Below, piece after piece: positions 1 through 7,202 of a DNA stretch of 15,157 nucleotides. The stretch spans positions 1 to 15,157 of the forward strand of contig CAIYMZ010000134.1 of NCBI GenBank assembly GCA_903927415.1. Direction: 5' to 3'. The translations under genes were made by a program, and so were the position numbers. Source of the DNA: an uncultured Alphaproteobacteria bacterium. GTDB taxonomy: Bacteria; Pseudomonadota; Alphaproteobacteria; Rickettsiales; UBA1997. Below the pieces are notes generated by a model. That model did no database searches and was not told where the DNA came from. It saw nothing but the letters and a program-made list of their open reading frames with translations. Every line of letters begins with the position of its first letter. The first letter of the stretch is position 1.

Positions 1-206
1 GTGACAATGGCAGGTGTGTGCAAATTGAATGTCAACAGGCTCTAGGTTGGACTGGTATTGGAGGTGGGAATTGTGGGGCTTCTACAGCAGCTCCCACTGC
101 TTCATTTTGAGCTATCAAAGCTTCTGCTCGAAGACCATCTGCTCGTGATGGTGTGACTACAGCAAAAGCACATCCTATTGATGGTCTCATACTGTTAAAA
201 AAATAA
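1..206. other. unresolved coding-like fragment at left edge
   Basis: Two opposite frames share the same codon register here, and both have mostly A or T at third positions, so one of them probably codes. On the plus strand a frame open from the window edge ends at TGA 108-110. Its tail is rich in Gly, Ala and Cys, containing QALGWTGIGGGNCG, and would be the C-terminus of a gene starting outside the window. On the minus strand an ATG at 190 opens a 52-residue frame ending at TGA 32-34, starting MRPSIGCAFAVV with a Pro-rich end. It begins 16 bases after the stop of the preceding minus-strand gene but has no ribosome-binding site. I recognise neither product and cannot choose between them. Confidence 0.3.
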
Positions 207-419
207 TTAAAAAATCTGCGAAACCAACAAAGCTAAAACCGACCAGATCCCGATATTAGCGATTATAACCAGTTTCAATATCAGCAATAATCTTGGGTTT
301 TCTCGAAGTGATTGCGAAAATTTACTTTGTAAAATTTTTCTGATTTGTGATGGCTTTGGTCTGCTGTCGTAAATTTTTTCCAATTCTTTTTTTACCAATT
401 TTTTTTCTTCAGGTTTCAT
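207..419 (-). CDS. small single-helix membrane protein, unknown function
   Basis: This is a 70-residue protein of unknown function. The N-terminal half is highly charged (MKPEEKKLVKKELEKIY), and the C-terminal third (about residues 43-69) is a continuous hydrophobic stretch that should form one membrane helix, leaving the basic N-terminus in the cytoplasm. A longer frame could begin at a TTG at 458, but that would overlap the preceding gene by 35 bases. The ATG at 419 lies just after the preceding stop codon (424-426), so I prefer it. No Shine-Dalgarno sequence is visible. It almost certainly shares a transcript with the XRE-type regulator upstream, and a regulator paired with a small membrane protein suggests a linked role, such as a regulated partner or toxin-like peptide. 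That link is inference only. Confidence 0.6.
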   Translation of the reverse strand: MKPEEKKLVKKELEKIYDSRPKPSQIRKILQSKFSQSLRENPRLLLILKLVIIANIGIWSVLALLVSQIF

Positions 420-423
420 AAAT

Positions 424-861
424 TTATTTTTTTGAATCCAAGAGACACTTTGCCGCAAGACCGGTGATGATTTTTTCTGTCAGAGATTTTTTTAATTTTT
501 TTCGATCAACTTCTTTTTTCGCGACATCGAAATCAATCATAAAGCCGTAAAGTTCTGTGGCGATTTTGATCATTGTTTCTTTATCAAACTGATCTTCGTA
601 AAATTTAAAAACCAACGTCATCGCCTCGGTTAATTTTTTTTTGCCTTTTTCATCGAATGGTTTGTTATGCTTTCCGGTGATTATTGCATCTGGATTCACG
701 TCCAATGCAGCTGCAAGCTTTCTTAAAACTTCATTTGAAACTCCGCTTCTTCCCTTTTCGAATCCAGAAATTAGCTGTTTGCTGACCCCAACTTTTTGCG
801 CCAACTCGCTTTGACCAATTTTGCGCTCTTCTCTGATTTTTTTGAGGAAATTTTCCGGCAT
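424..861 (-). CDS. XRE-family helix-turn-helix transcriptional regulator
   Basis: This 145-residue protein is a cytoplasmic DNA-binding regulator. Residues about 4-61 form a Cro/C1-type helix-turn-helix domain: LKKIREERKIGQSELAQKVG, then SKQLISGFEKGRSGVS as recognition helix and following turn, then LRKLAAALDVNPDAIITG. The remaining 80 residues are charged, helical-looking and unassigned; they may mediate dimerisation or ligand sensing. The ATG at 861 starts exactly at the domain, with no Shine-Dalgarno sequence upstream. An AT-rich dyad lies four bases before the start codon and could be its own operator. The small membrane protein gene follows after four bases, so the two are probably co-transcribed. 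A terminator separates the pair from dnaK. The target genes cannot be read from the sequence. Confidence 0.85.
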   Translation of the reverse strand: MPENFLKKIREERKIGQSELAQKVGVSKQLISGFEKGRSGVSNEVLRKLAAALDVNPDAIITGKHNKPFDEKGKKKLTEAMTLVFKFYEDQFDKETMIKIATELYGFMIDFDVAKKEVDRKKLKKSLTEKIITGLAAKCLLDSKK

Positions 862-864
862 TTG

Positions 865-886
865 ATTTGAAAATATTTTTTCAAAT
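865..886. promoter_or_regulatory. candidate operator dyad before the XRE regulator
   Basis: A 9-base arm ATTTGAAAA and its perfect reverse complement TTTTCAAAT flank a 4-base TATT spacer, four bases upstream of the regulator's ATG. Cro/C1-type repressors commonly bind such dyads over their own promoters, so autorepression is plausible. The site is very AT-rich, so chance is a real alternative. Confidence 0.35.
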
Positions 887-913
887 TTTGTTTTTTAATT
901 TGCTCGAGGCAAC

Positions 914-952
914 AAAAAACCCGCGAACTGTTGAAGAGATCGCGGGTTTTTT
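914..952 (-). terminator. rho-independent terminator downstream of dnaK
   Basis: A perfect 13-base-pair stem (914-926 with 940-952) has a CCCGCGA/TCGCGGG core, a 13-base loop, and runs of six A on one side and six T on the other. It reads as an intrinsic terminator on both strands. On the minus strand it ends the dnaK transcript about 90 bases after the dnaK stop and insulates the XRE gene that follows. Confidence 0.85.
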
Positions 953-1043
953 GCAGAATATTTTTTGGAAATTTAGTGAATTAAAAATTTCTGTATCGCG
1001 CTGAACAAAGTAAGCAATGAGCCCACGATGACGGATAGAAAAC

Positions 1044-2996
1044 CTACGAATCCTTCTTCTCCTCCTTCACTTCCTCATATTCCGCATCAACAGTTTTTTC
1101 GGAAGAATTTTGATTTGGAGTTGCGTCGGTGAACCCTGCTCCGCCTGAAAAATCTGGTGCAGCACCTGCAGCTCCTGTAGCTTGCGCCGCCTTGTAAATC
1201 GCTTCTCCCAGCTTCATTGCGCTTTGCATTAAAGCATCGGTCGCAGATTTTAATTCGGCCGCACTCGCATCTTCCTTCGCTGCTAAATCTTTCACTTTTT
1301 GAATCTCGGCTTCGATCACCGCTTTAGTTTCAGCGTCAACTTTTTCGCCATGTTCCTTCAAGCTTTTTTCAGTTTCATAAACCGCGGAATCGGCGTGATT
1401 CTTGGCTTCAATGAATTCTTTTTTGGCTTTGTCGGCGGAAGCATTTGCTTCGGCATCCTTCACCATTTTTTGAATTTCAGCCTCAGAAAGTCCACCTGAA
1501 GATTGAATACGAATTTGCTGTTCTTTGTTTGTTGCCTTGTCTTTCGCTGAAACTTTGACGACGCCATTCGCATCAATATCAAAAGTAACTTCGATCTGTG
1601 GCAGGCCTCGTGGCGCGGGCGCGATGCCTTCGAGATTAAATTCGCCGAGCAATTTATTGTGCACTGCAATGTCGCGCTCGCCCTGAGAAACTTTGATTGT
1701 CACTGCAGTTTGACTGTCCGCTGCAGTTGAAAAAACCTGGCTCTTGTTAGTTGGAATCGTTGTATTGCGATCAATCAAACGCGTGAAAACTCCGCCCGCA
1801 GTTTCAATGCCAAGCGAGAGAGGAGTAACGTCGAGAAGCAACACATCTTTCACGTCGCCCTGCAACACTGCGCCCTGAATTGCCGCGCCGATGGCCACAA
1901 CTTCGTCAGGATTTACACTTTTATTCGGCTCTTTTCCGAAAAGATTTTTTACAACTTCAATCACTTTCGGCATGCGCGTCATCCCGCCAACAAGGATAAC
2001 TTCTTGAATGTCAGAAGCCTTCAAACCCGCGTCCTGCAAGGCATTTTCGCAAGGCTTGATTGTGCGTTGAATGAGATCGTCAACGAGTTGCTCAAGTTTA
2101 GCGCGAGAAAGTTTAACATTGAGATGCTTAGGGCCAGTTGCATCAGCAGTGATGTAAGGCAAATTGATTTCGGTTTCCATCAAGGAGGAAAGTTCGATTT
2201 TAGCTTTCTCCGCTGCTTCCTTCAAACGCTGCAAGGCCATGGGATCCTTGAGCAAATCGACACCGCTGTCTTTTTTAAATTCTTCGGTGAGGAATTTTAA
2301 AACACGCATGTCGAAATCTTCGCCGCCTAAAAACGTGTCGCCGTTAGTGGATTTCACTTCGAAAACTCCGTCGCCAATTTCGAGAATTGAAACGTCGAAA
2401 GTTCCTCCGCCTAAATCGTAAACCGCGATTACTTGTCCGCCTTTTTTGTCGAAGCCGTAAGCAAGCGCTGCTGCCGTTGGTTCGTTAATGATGCGCAAAA
2501 CATCGAGGCCGGCGATTTTTCCGGCATCTTTTGTTGCTTGGCGTTGTGAGTCGTTGAAATAGGCCGGCACTGTGATCACGGCTTTCTCGACTTTTTCACC
2601 GAGATAACTTTCCGCCGTTTCTTTCATTTTCATCAAGGTAAAGGCTGAGACTTGGCTCGGAGAATATTTCTCGCCTTTCACTTCAACCCAAGCATCACCA
2701 TTGGCTGAAGGCACGATTTTGTAGGGCACGAGGTCTTTGTCTTTGGAAGTGATTGGATCATCATTGCGGCGACCGATCAATCTTTTGATTCCAAAAATTG
2801 TATTTTGTGGATTAGTGACAGCCTGTCTTTTTGCCGAAGCGCCGACCGCTCTTTCGCCATTGGCAAGGAAGCCAACGATTGACGGCGTAGTGCGCACACC
2901 TTCCGAATTTTCAATCACTTTAACATTTTTTCCTTCCATGATCGCCACGCAAGAGTTGGTGGTGCCAAGGTCAATTCCGATTACTTTGTTAGACAT
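1044..2996 (-). CDS. dnaK: chaperone protein DnaK (Hsp70)
   Basis: DnaK is the cytoplasmic ATP-dependent Hsp70 chaperone; it works with DnaJ and GrpE in folding new and damaged proteins. At 650 residues it is full length. The nucleotide-binding domain shows IGIDLGTTNS (6-15), PAYFNDSQRQATKDAG (144-159), VYDLGGGTFDVSIL (192-205) and VGGMTRMPKV (336-345). The substrate-binding domain starts near DVTPLSLGIETAGG (389-402). The helical lid is followed by a Gly/Ala-rich stretch and a C-terminal EEVKEEKKDS, the tail type that contacts co-chaperones. The ATG at 2996 matches the family N-terminus; the leader is A/T-rich without a Shine-Dalgarno sequence. A heat-shock-like promoter lies about 60 bases upstream and an intrinsic terminator downstream. 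Unlike in many relatives, no dnaJ follows. Confidence 0.98.
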   Translation of the reverse strand: MSNKVIGIDLGTTNSCVAIMEGKNVKVIENSEGVRTTPSIVGFLANGERAVGASAKRQAVTNPQNTIFGIKRLIGRRNDDPITSKDKDLVPYKIVPSANGDAWVEVKGEKYSPSQVSAFTLMKMKETAESYLGEKVEKAVITVPAYFNDSQRQATKDAGKIAGLDVLRIINEPTAAALAYGFDKKGGQVIAVYDLGGGTFDVSILEIGDGVFEVKSTNGDTFLGGEDFDMRVLKFLTEEFKKDSGVDLLKDPMALQRLKEAAEKAKIELSSLMETEINLPYITADATGPKHLNVKLSRAKLEQLVDDLIQRTIKPCENALQDAGLKASDIQEVILVGGMTRMPKVIEVVKNLFGKEPNKSVNPDEVVAIGAAIQGAVLQGDVKDVLLLDVTPLSLGIETAGGVFTRLIDRNTTIPTNKSQVFSTAADSQTAVTIKVSQGERDIAVHNKLLGEFNLEGIAPAPRGLPQIEVTFDIDANGVVKVSAKDKATNKEQQIRIQSSGGLSEAEIQKMVKDAEANASADKAKKEFIEAKNHADSAVYETEKSLKEHGEKVDAETKAVIEAEIQKVKDLAAKEDASAAELKSATDALMQSAMKLGEAIYKAAQATGAAGAAPDFSGGAGFTDATPNQNSSEKTVDAEYEEVKEEKKDS

Positions 2997-3055
2997 AAAT
3001 TTTATTTTATTTTGTGAGTGGTTGGGCTGCGTGACTTGGTGAGAAGTTGAGGCGT

Positions 3056-3084
3056 TATTTAGGAAGCAGTTTTGGTATTACAAG
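3056..3084 (-). promoter_or_regulatory. candidate heat-shock (RpoH/sigma-32) promoter of dnaK
   Basis: On the minus strand CTTG (3084-3081) is followed after 17 bases by CCTAAATA (3063-3056). This resembles the alphaproteobacterial sigma-32 pattern CTTG-N17/18-CYTAT, with one mismatch in the -10 element. It would give a leader of roughly 50 bases before dnaK, a classic RpoH target. The rest of the 155-base gap to folP holds only A/T-rich runs and no clear terminator. Confidence 0.45.
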
Positions 3085-3151
3085 TGGCGAGAAAAAAATA
3101 GAAAAAAACCTCAAAAATACCTCGTCAGCCTTACAAAATAAGATGGAGAGG

Positions 3152-3952
3152 CTAATTGGTTTGAAATAGTTTCAAATGCGCTCCTACCTCATGTATTCGC
3201 AAAAATTCTATATTTTTTTCCATCAAAAATTTTGAGATTTTCAAAGTTTTTTCTGCGCGATCGCCAGAGATTCTTACAGCGTCCAGAAAACTTTTTTTCG
3301 AATGACCAACATAGAGCGGAAGGCCTAAAACTCTGAAGGCGTCGATGTTTTTTAAAATGCGGATTGACTGCTGCGCATTTTTCCCAAATCCAATTCCGAC
3401 GTCAAAAATTAGCTGCGATTTTTTGACGCCTTTTTTTTCGAGGGCAGAAATTTTTTCTTGTGCCCAGCTCAAAATTTCGCCGGTGACATTGAGATGAGGA
3501 TTGATGACGAGCTCAGGATTGGTCGAGATTACGAGGCTGTGCATCAAAATTACCGTCACATTTTTTGCGGCAACAAATTCAATAATTTTTTCGTCAACAA
3601 GCCCGCTGACATCGTTAATTATTTCGACGCCGAGCTCATGCGATTTTTTCACGGTTTCGAAATGGTAGGAATCAATGCTGGTTTGAATTTTTTTTTCGAA
3701 ATTTTTGTTGAAGTTTTTTACTTCAAAAATCACTGCTGGCAGAATTTTTTTGAGACGGCGCCATTCTTCTTCGGCCGTGATTGGCAGGCTTCCAGGACGC
3801 GTTGATTCCGCGCCAACATCAATTACATCTACACCTTCTTCCAACATTTTTTTGAGCTGCGAAATCGCCGAATCGAGCGAATTAAATTTCCCGCCGTCAG
3901 AAAATGAGTCAGGCGTAACATTCAAAATCCCAACAAGTTTTGTTTTTGACAT
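3152..3952 (-). CDS. folP: dihydropteroate synthase
   Basis: FolP joins 4-aminobenzoate to 6-hydroxymethyl-dihydropterin diphosphate to make dihydropteroate in folate synthesis; it is the sulfonamide target. The 266-residue length fits a single-domain TIM-barrel enzyme. Visible motifs are ILNVTPDSFSDGG (9-21), DVGAESTRPG (45-54), SIDSY (92-96), IINDVSG (111-117), FDVGIGFGK (183-191), GHSKKSF (216-222) and RIHEVGAH (252-259). Several differ from the common forms DxGGESTRPG, DPGIGFGK, SRKSF and RVHDV, and the usual MHMQGxP loop is replaced by MHSLVISTNP, so it is a divergent but probably active member. I chose the ATG at 3952, which overlaps the pstA stop as TAATG; a GTG six bases upstream is possible. 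The overlap implies translational coupling with pstA. Confidence 0.93.
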   Translation of the reverse strand: MSKTKLVGILNVTPDSFSDGGKFNSLDSAISQLKKMLEEGVDVIDVGAESTRPGSLPITAEEEWRRLKKILPAVIFEVKNFNKNFEKKIQTSIDSYHFETVKKSHELGVEIINDVSGLVDEKIIEFVAAKNVTVILMHSLVISTNPELVINPHLNVTGEILSWAQEKISALEKKGVKKSQLIFDVGIGFGKNAQQSIRILKNIDAFRVLGLPLYVGHSKKSFLDAVRISGDRAEKTLKISKFLMEKNIEFLRIHEVGAHLKLFQTN

Positions 3953-5181
3953 TACCACTTTCTCTCAAACTTTTTCCGCAAGAAAATCGCCACTGAATTT
4001 AGCAGCACGAGGAATCCTAGCAGTACCAAAATTGCTGCCGCAGTTTTTTCAGCGAAGCCGGCTTCTGGCGAATCGGACCACAAATAAATTTGCACGGGTA
4101 GCACGGTTGTTGGATCAGTAAAATTTTGCGGAATGTCAGCGATGAAGGCGACCATGCCGATCATCAAGAGTGGCGCGGTTTCGCCGAGGGCGCGCGAAAT
4201 TGCCAGAATCGTTCCCGTCATTATTCCTGGAACAGAAAGTGGCAGCAAATGGTGCAAAGTGATTTGCATTTTTGAAGCGCCGAGAGCTGCGGCGCCGTCG
4301 CGAATCGAACTTGGAATCGAACGAATTGTGTTGCGTGTGGCGATGATGATCACGGGCAAAACCAGCATGAAGAGAGTCATCCCGCCCACTAAACTCGAGG
4401 ATCGCGGCAGGTTCATGAATTGGAGGTAAAGGGTTAATCCGAGCAATCCGTAGATGATTGAAGGAATGGCGGCGAGGTTGTTGATGCTGATTTCAATAAT
4501 GTCGGTGAGGCGATTTTTCGGCGCGAATTCTTCGAGATAAAAAGCACACATTACTGCGATTGGAAAAGCGAAAATCATGAAAGTTAGCATCACTAAAATT
4601 GAGCCTGTCAAACCAGCGCCGATGCCGGCTATTTCTGGCTCGCGCGAATCAGCGAATTGAAAAAATTTCCAGTTCAAAACTTTTCTCACCTGATTTTTTT
4701 TTGCTAAATTTTCCAACCAAGAAATTTGAGTTTGATTGAGCGAAGAAAGATTTTTGTGCTTGAAAAACATGTCAGATTTCGATGCGGCGCTGAACCAAAA
4801 AATCGATTTTTTTCCGAGCGAATCAGGATTTTTTTCGAGCTGTTTTTTCAATTCCAAATTGCTGACCTTGCTCAAAATTTGGTAAAGAGCATTGATTTCA
4901 GAAATGCTTTGCGCCCCGCTTTTAACCCCTGGGAAACGTGTCTTCAGCGCGTTTTTAATTAGTTGGCGGTGATCAATTTTTGTGACATCAGATTCATTGC
5001 TCAAATCAACTTCCAGCGCAATTTCTGTGCGCAAAAAAGCACCACTACTCTTCGTCAAAATCATCGAAAATAACATCACCAAAAAAGTGAGAGCGAAAGC
5101 GATTGAAGCCATGCCGCAGAGTTTGAAACGAGTTTCTTGTGCGTGACGTTTTTTTAGGTTTTTGATTTTTGAGGAGGTCAT
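3952..5181 (-). CDS. pstA: phosphate ABC transporter permease PstA with large periplasmic insertion
   Basis: PstA is one of the two inner-membrane permeases of the high-affinity PstSCAB phosphate importer. The 409-residue protein is about 100 longer than the E. coli type. After a basic N-terminus, a first membrane helix (about 21-42) leads into a hydrophilic region (about 45-180) that matches the position and size of the DUF3333 domain typical of alphaproteobacterial PstA. The permease core follows, with several hydrophobic helices and the cytoplasmic EAA-type loop DGAAALGASKMQITLHHLLP (295-314) that docks the ATPase PstB, then SRALGETAPLLM (329-340). Start is ATG at 5181; no Shine-Dalgarno sequence. 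It sits 13 bases after fic and overlaps folP by one base, so all belong to one transcript. PstB is not encoded nearby. Confidence 0.93.
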   Translation of the reverse strand: MTSSKIKNLKKRHAQETRFKLCGMASIAFALTFLVMLFSMILTKSSGAFLRTEIALEVDLSNESDVTKIDHRQLIKNALKTRFPGVKSGAQSISEINALYQILSKVSNLELKKQLEKNPDSLGKKSIFWFSAASKSDMFFKHKNLSSLNQTQISWLENLAKKNQVRKVLNWKFFQFADSREPEIAGIGAGLTGSILVMLTFMIFAFPIAVMCAFYLEEFAPKNRLTDIIEISINNLAAIPSIIYGLLGLTLYLQFMNLPRSSSLVGGMTLFMLVLPVIIIATRNTIRSIPSSIRDGAAALGASKMQITLHHLLPLSVPGIMTGTILAISRALGETAPLLMIGMVAFIADIPQNFTDPTTVLPVQIYLWSDSPEAGFAEKTAAAILVLLGFLVLLNSVAIFLRKKFERKW

Positions 5182-5194
5182 TTTTGAGAAGTTT

Positions 5195-5962
5195 TTAATT
5201 TTCGATCACAACTTCACTCATCGAAATGCGCAAAGCGTCGAGCATAAATTCAATAAAATTTGTAGCGCTTCCAGCCTTGTCTGACGCGGCTAGAGCTTGG
5301 TAATATTCGGCTTGCCGTTTTTGAATCACGGTTTCTGCCGGCAGAAAAGCGAGCAGCGAATTCCATTTGCTGAGAATTAAAGTTTGCCACATCCTGCCCA
5401 TGCGGCCATTGCCGTCAGCGAATGGGTGAATGAATTCAAATTCGTAGTGAAAAACGCAGCTGGCGATTAGTGGATGAGCGTCAGGTTTTTTTAGCCAAAT
5501 AAGTAAATCTGCGATTAAATTCGGAACCCGTTCTGCTGGTGGAGCAAGGTGGATCAAGGTTTGATCGCGATAAATTCCGACACTGCTACGGCGAAATTTT
5601 CCGGCATCGTCGATTAATCCATTCATTAAAAGTTGGTGAGCAGTCAGTAAATTTTGTAAATTTTCCGGCTGCCAATTTGGCATTTCCTCGTAAGCGGTAA
5701 AAGCGTTGCGCACTTCTTGAATCTCGCGTGGCAGGCCGAGAACGGTTTTGCCATCAAGCACGGCAGTAACTTCTTTGACGCTGAGGCTGTTATTTTCAAT
5801 CGCGAGTGAAGCGTGGATTGTGCGAATGCGATTGTTGCGGCGTAGATGTGGAGCGAGATCAGACTTGTTTGATAGCGACCAGCGGCCAAGCATTTCGCAA
5901 ATCTCAGCGACTGTCTGTAGAGTTGAGGTAGTGATCTCAAAGGGTGGCTGATATTTACCCAT
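5195..5962 (-). CDS. Fic-family protein adenylyltransferase, class II self-inhibited
   Basis: Fic enzymes transfer AMP, or sometimes another nucleotide-derived group, from a nucleotide to hydroxyl side chains of target proteins. This 255-residue protein carries the complete catalytic motif HPFADGNGRMGR (179-190), including the catalytic His and phosphate-binding Gly/Asn/Arg residues. An upstream SLAIENN (52-58) fits the (S/T)xxxE(G/N) inhibitory helix, placed N-terminally as in class II Fic proteins; its Glu56 would block productive ATP binding. The flap region is near VGIYRDQ (128-134), followed by the usual PPxxxVPxL segment. Many relatives of 330-370 residues end in a winged helix, which is absent here. 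The ATG at 5962 overlaps the pstC stop by eight bases and pstA follows after 13, so it is embedded in the phosphate-transport operon. Targets are unknown. Confidence 0.93.
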   Translation of the reverse strand: MGKYQPPFEITTSTLQTVAEICEMLGRWSLSNKSDLAPHLRRNNRIRTIHASLAIENNSLSVKEVTAVLDGKTVLGLPREIQEVRNAFTAYEEMPNWQPENLQNLLTAHQLLMNGLIDDAGKFRRSSVGIYRDQTLIHLAPPAERVPNLIADLLIWLKKPDAHPLIASCVFHYEFEFIHPFADGNGRMGRMWQTLILSKWNSLLAFLPAETVIQKRQAEYYQALAASDKAGSATNFIEFMLDALRISMSEVVIEN

Positions 5963-7142
5963 ATTTTTTCTTGTAATTTTTGATTACAACCAAGGCCACA
6001 ATGTTGAAAACGAAAGTGAAAATGAAGAGGGTTAGTGCGAGGGCGAAAGCGGCTAGAGTCTTGGGGCTGTTGAATTCTTGGTCTCCGACTAAAAGCGTGA
6101 CGATTTGAGCGGTGGCGGTGGTGACGGAATCGAGAGGATTGAAAGTGAGTTTGGCGACTAGGCCTGCAGCCATCACCACGATCATGGTTTCGCCGATGGC
6201 GCGGGATACGGCGAGAATTACGGCGCCGACGATGCTTGGTGTTGCGGCTGGCAATGCGACTTTTTTTATCATTTCGGATTTGGTGCTTCCCATGGCTAAA
6301 GAGGCATCCTTCAAGGATTCGGGCACGGCATTGAGAGCGTCGTCGGTCAGAGAAAGTACGAATGGTATGATCATCACGCCCATCACGAAACCTGCGGCTA
6401 GTGCGCTTTCGGAGGCAATGTTGAGGCCAAAATTAGCGAAAAAACTTTTGAAAAATGGTGCGACGGTGATGACCGCAAAGTAGCCATAAACAACGGTCGG
6501 CACACCGGCGAGAATTTCTAAAATTGGTTTTAAATAATCGCGAGTGCGCGCTTTGGCGTAGAGACAAAGATAGATCGCGCCCATGATTCCGAGCGGTACA
6601 GCGACGATCATGGCTATCAAAGTGATGAGCAAAGTGCCGAGAAAAACCGGAATAATTCCGAAGGCGCTGGCGCCGACTTCTTGCTCGGAAGTAATTGCCA
6701 TTTGCGGGTTCCAAGTGGTTCCAAATAAAAAATCAGCCAGAGAAACGAATTTAAAAAAACGAATTGATTCAAACAAAATTGAAGCAGTGATGATTATGGT
6801 GATCAAAATCCCGATACCTGCGGTGATAGATAAAACAAGAACCCCCGCCTTCTCCACATGCTTTTTGGAATTAAAATTTTTCTCGTAAAAAAATTTGACG
6901 ATGAAAAAAATTCCGCTCAAAAAACCGGTGAGCAAAACATATTTTGTGAAGTTGTCGAAAGAAGTAAAAATGATTGTGGCTGTAAAAACCATTGACCACA
7001 AAATGAAGCAATAAACATGGTGAATTGGTAGCGAGGTAAAGCGTATTTTTCTGTCAATTTTTTGACGTAAATTTTTGATATTGTGATTTAGCAACATGGC
7101 TAATATCACCAACAAAATTAGTGAGAAAATTAGTAAGTTCAT
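5955..7142 (-). CDS. pstC: phosphate ABC transporter permease PstC
   Basis: PstC is the partner of PstA in the membrane channel of the PstSCAB phosphate importer. The 395-residue protein has an N-terminal extension with two to three hydrophobic helices (about 1-20, 40-60, 67-85) beyond the six-helix core, as seen in long alphaproteobacterial PstC. The core shows the EAA-type cytoplasmic loop DASLAMGSTKSEMIKKVALP (279-298), then SRAIGETMIVVM (313-324). Start is ATG at 7142 and no Shine-Dalgarno sequence is seen. It is the first gene of a minus-strand unit pstC-fic-pstA-folP and diverges from rsmE across 60 bases. I see no convincing PHO box there. PstS, PstB and PhoU must lie elsewhere if the system works. 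Confidence 0.93.
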   Translation of the reverse strand: MNLLIFSLILLVILAMLLNHNIKNLRQKIDRKIRFTSLPIHHVYCFILWSMVFTATIIFTSFDNFTKYVLLTGFLSGIFFIVKFFYEKNFNSKKHVEKAGVLVLSITAGIGILITIIITASILFESIRFFKFVSLADFLFGTTWNPQMAITSEQEVGASAFGIIPVFLGTLLITLIAMIVAVPLGIMGAIYLCLYAKARTRDYLKPILEILAGVPTVVYGYFAVITVAPFFKSFFANFGLNIASESALAAGFVMGVMIIPFVLSLTDDALNAVPESLKDASLAMGSTKSEMIKKVALPAATPSIVGAVILAVSRAIGETMIVVMAAGLVAKLTFNPLDSVTTATAQIVTLLVGDQEFNSPKTLAAFALALTLFIFTFVFNIVALVVIKNYKKKYG

Positions 7143-7202
7143 AAATGCTATTGAATGAGGATTTTCTAAGGCGTTTTAAAGATCGTAATTTGTAAATCAA
7201 TC
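7143..7202. promoter_or_regulatory. divergent promoter region between pstC and rsmE
   Basis: This 60-base A/T-rich gap must carry promoters for both directions, unless rsmE and pstC are read from further away. Towards rsmE a weak sigma-70-like pair is visible: TTGAAT (7151-7156) and TTTAAA (7175-7180) with 18 bases between, each matching four of six consensus bases. No clear pair or PHO box is visible towards pstC. Confidence 0.3.

Noticed and set aside
108..110. Possible recoding of TGA as a sense codon, since the plus frame continues open to TAA 204-206
   Set aside because: TGA ends rsmE, the thioredoxin-like gene and engB normally, so a changed code is not supported.
958..1060. Hydrophobic minus-strand frame beyond the dnaK stop, ending at TAA near 975
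   Set aside because: It contains a membrane-helix-like stretch (FVGFLSVIVGSLLTLFSAI), but has no ATG and only a GTG or TTG with badly placed purine-rich sequence; it is more likely the dnaK 3' untranslated region.
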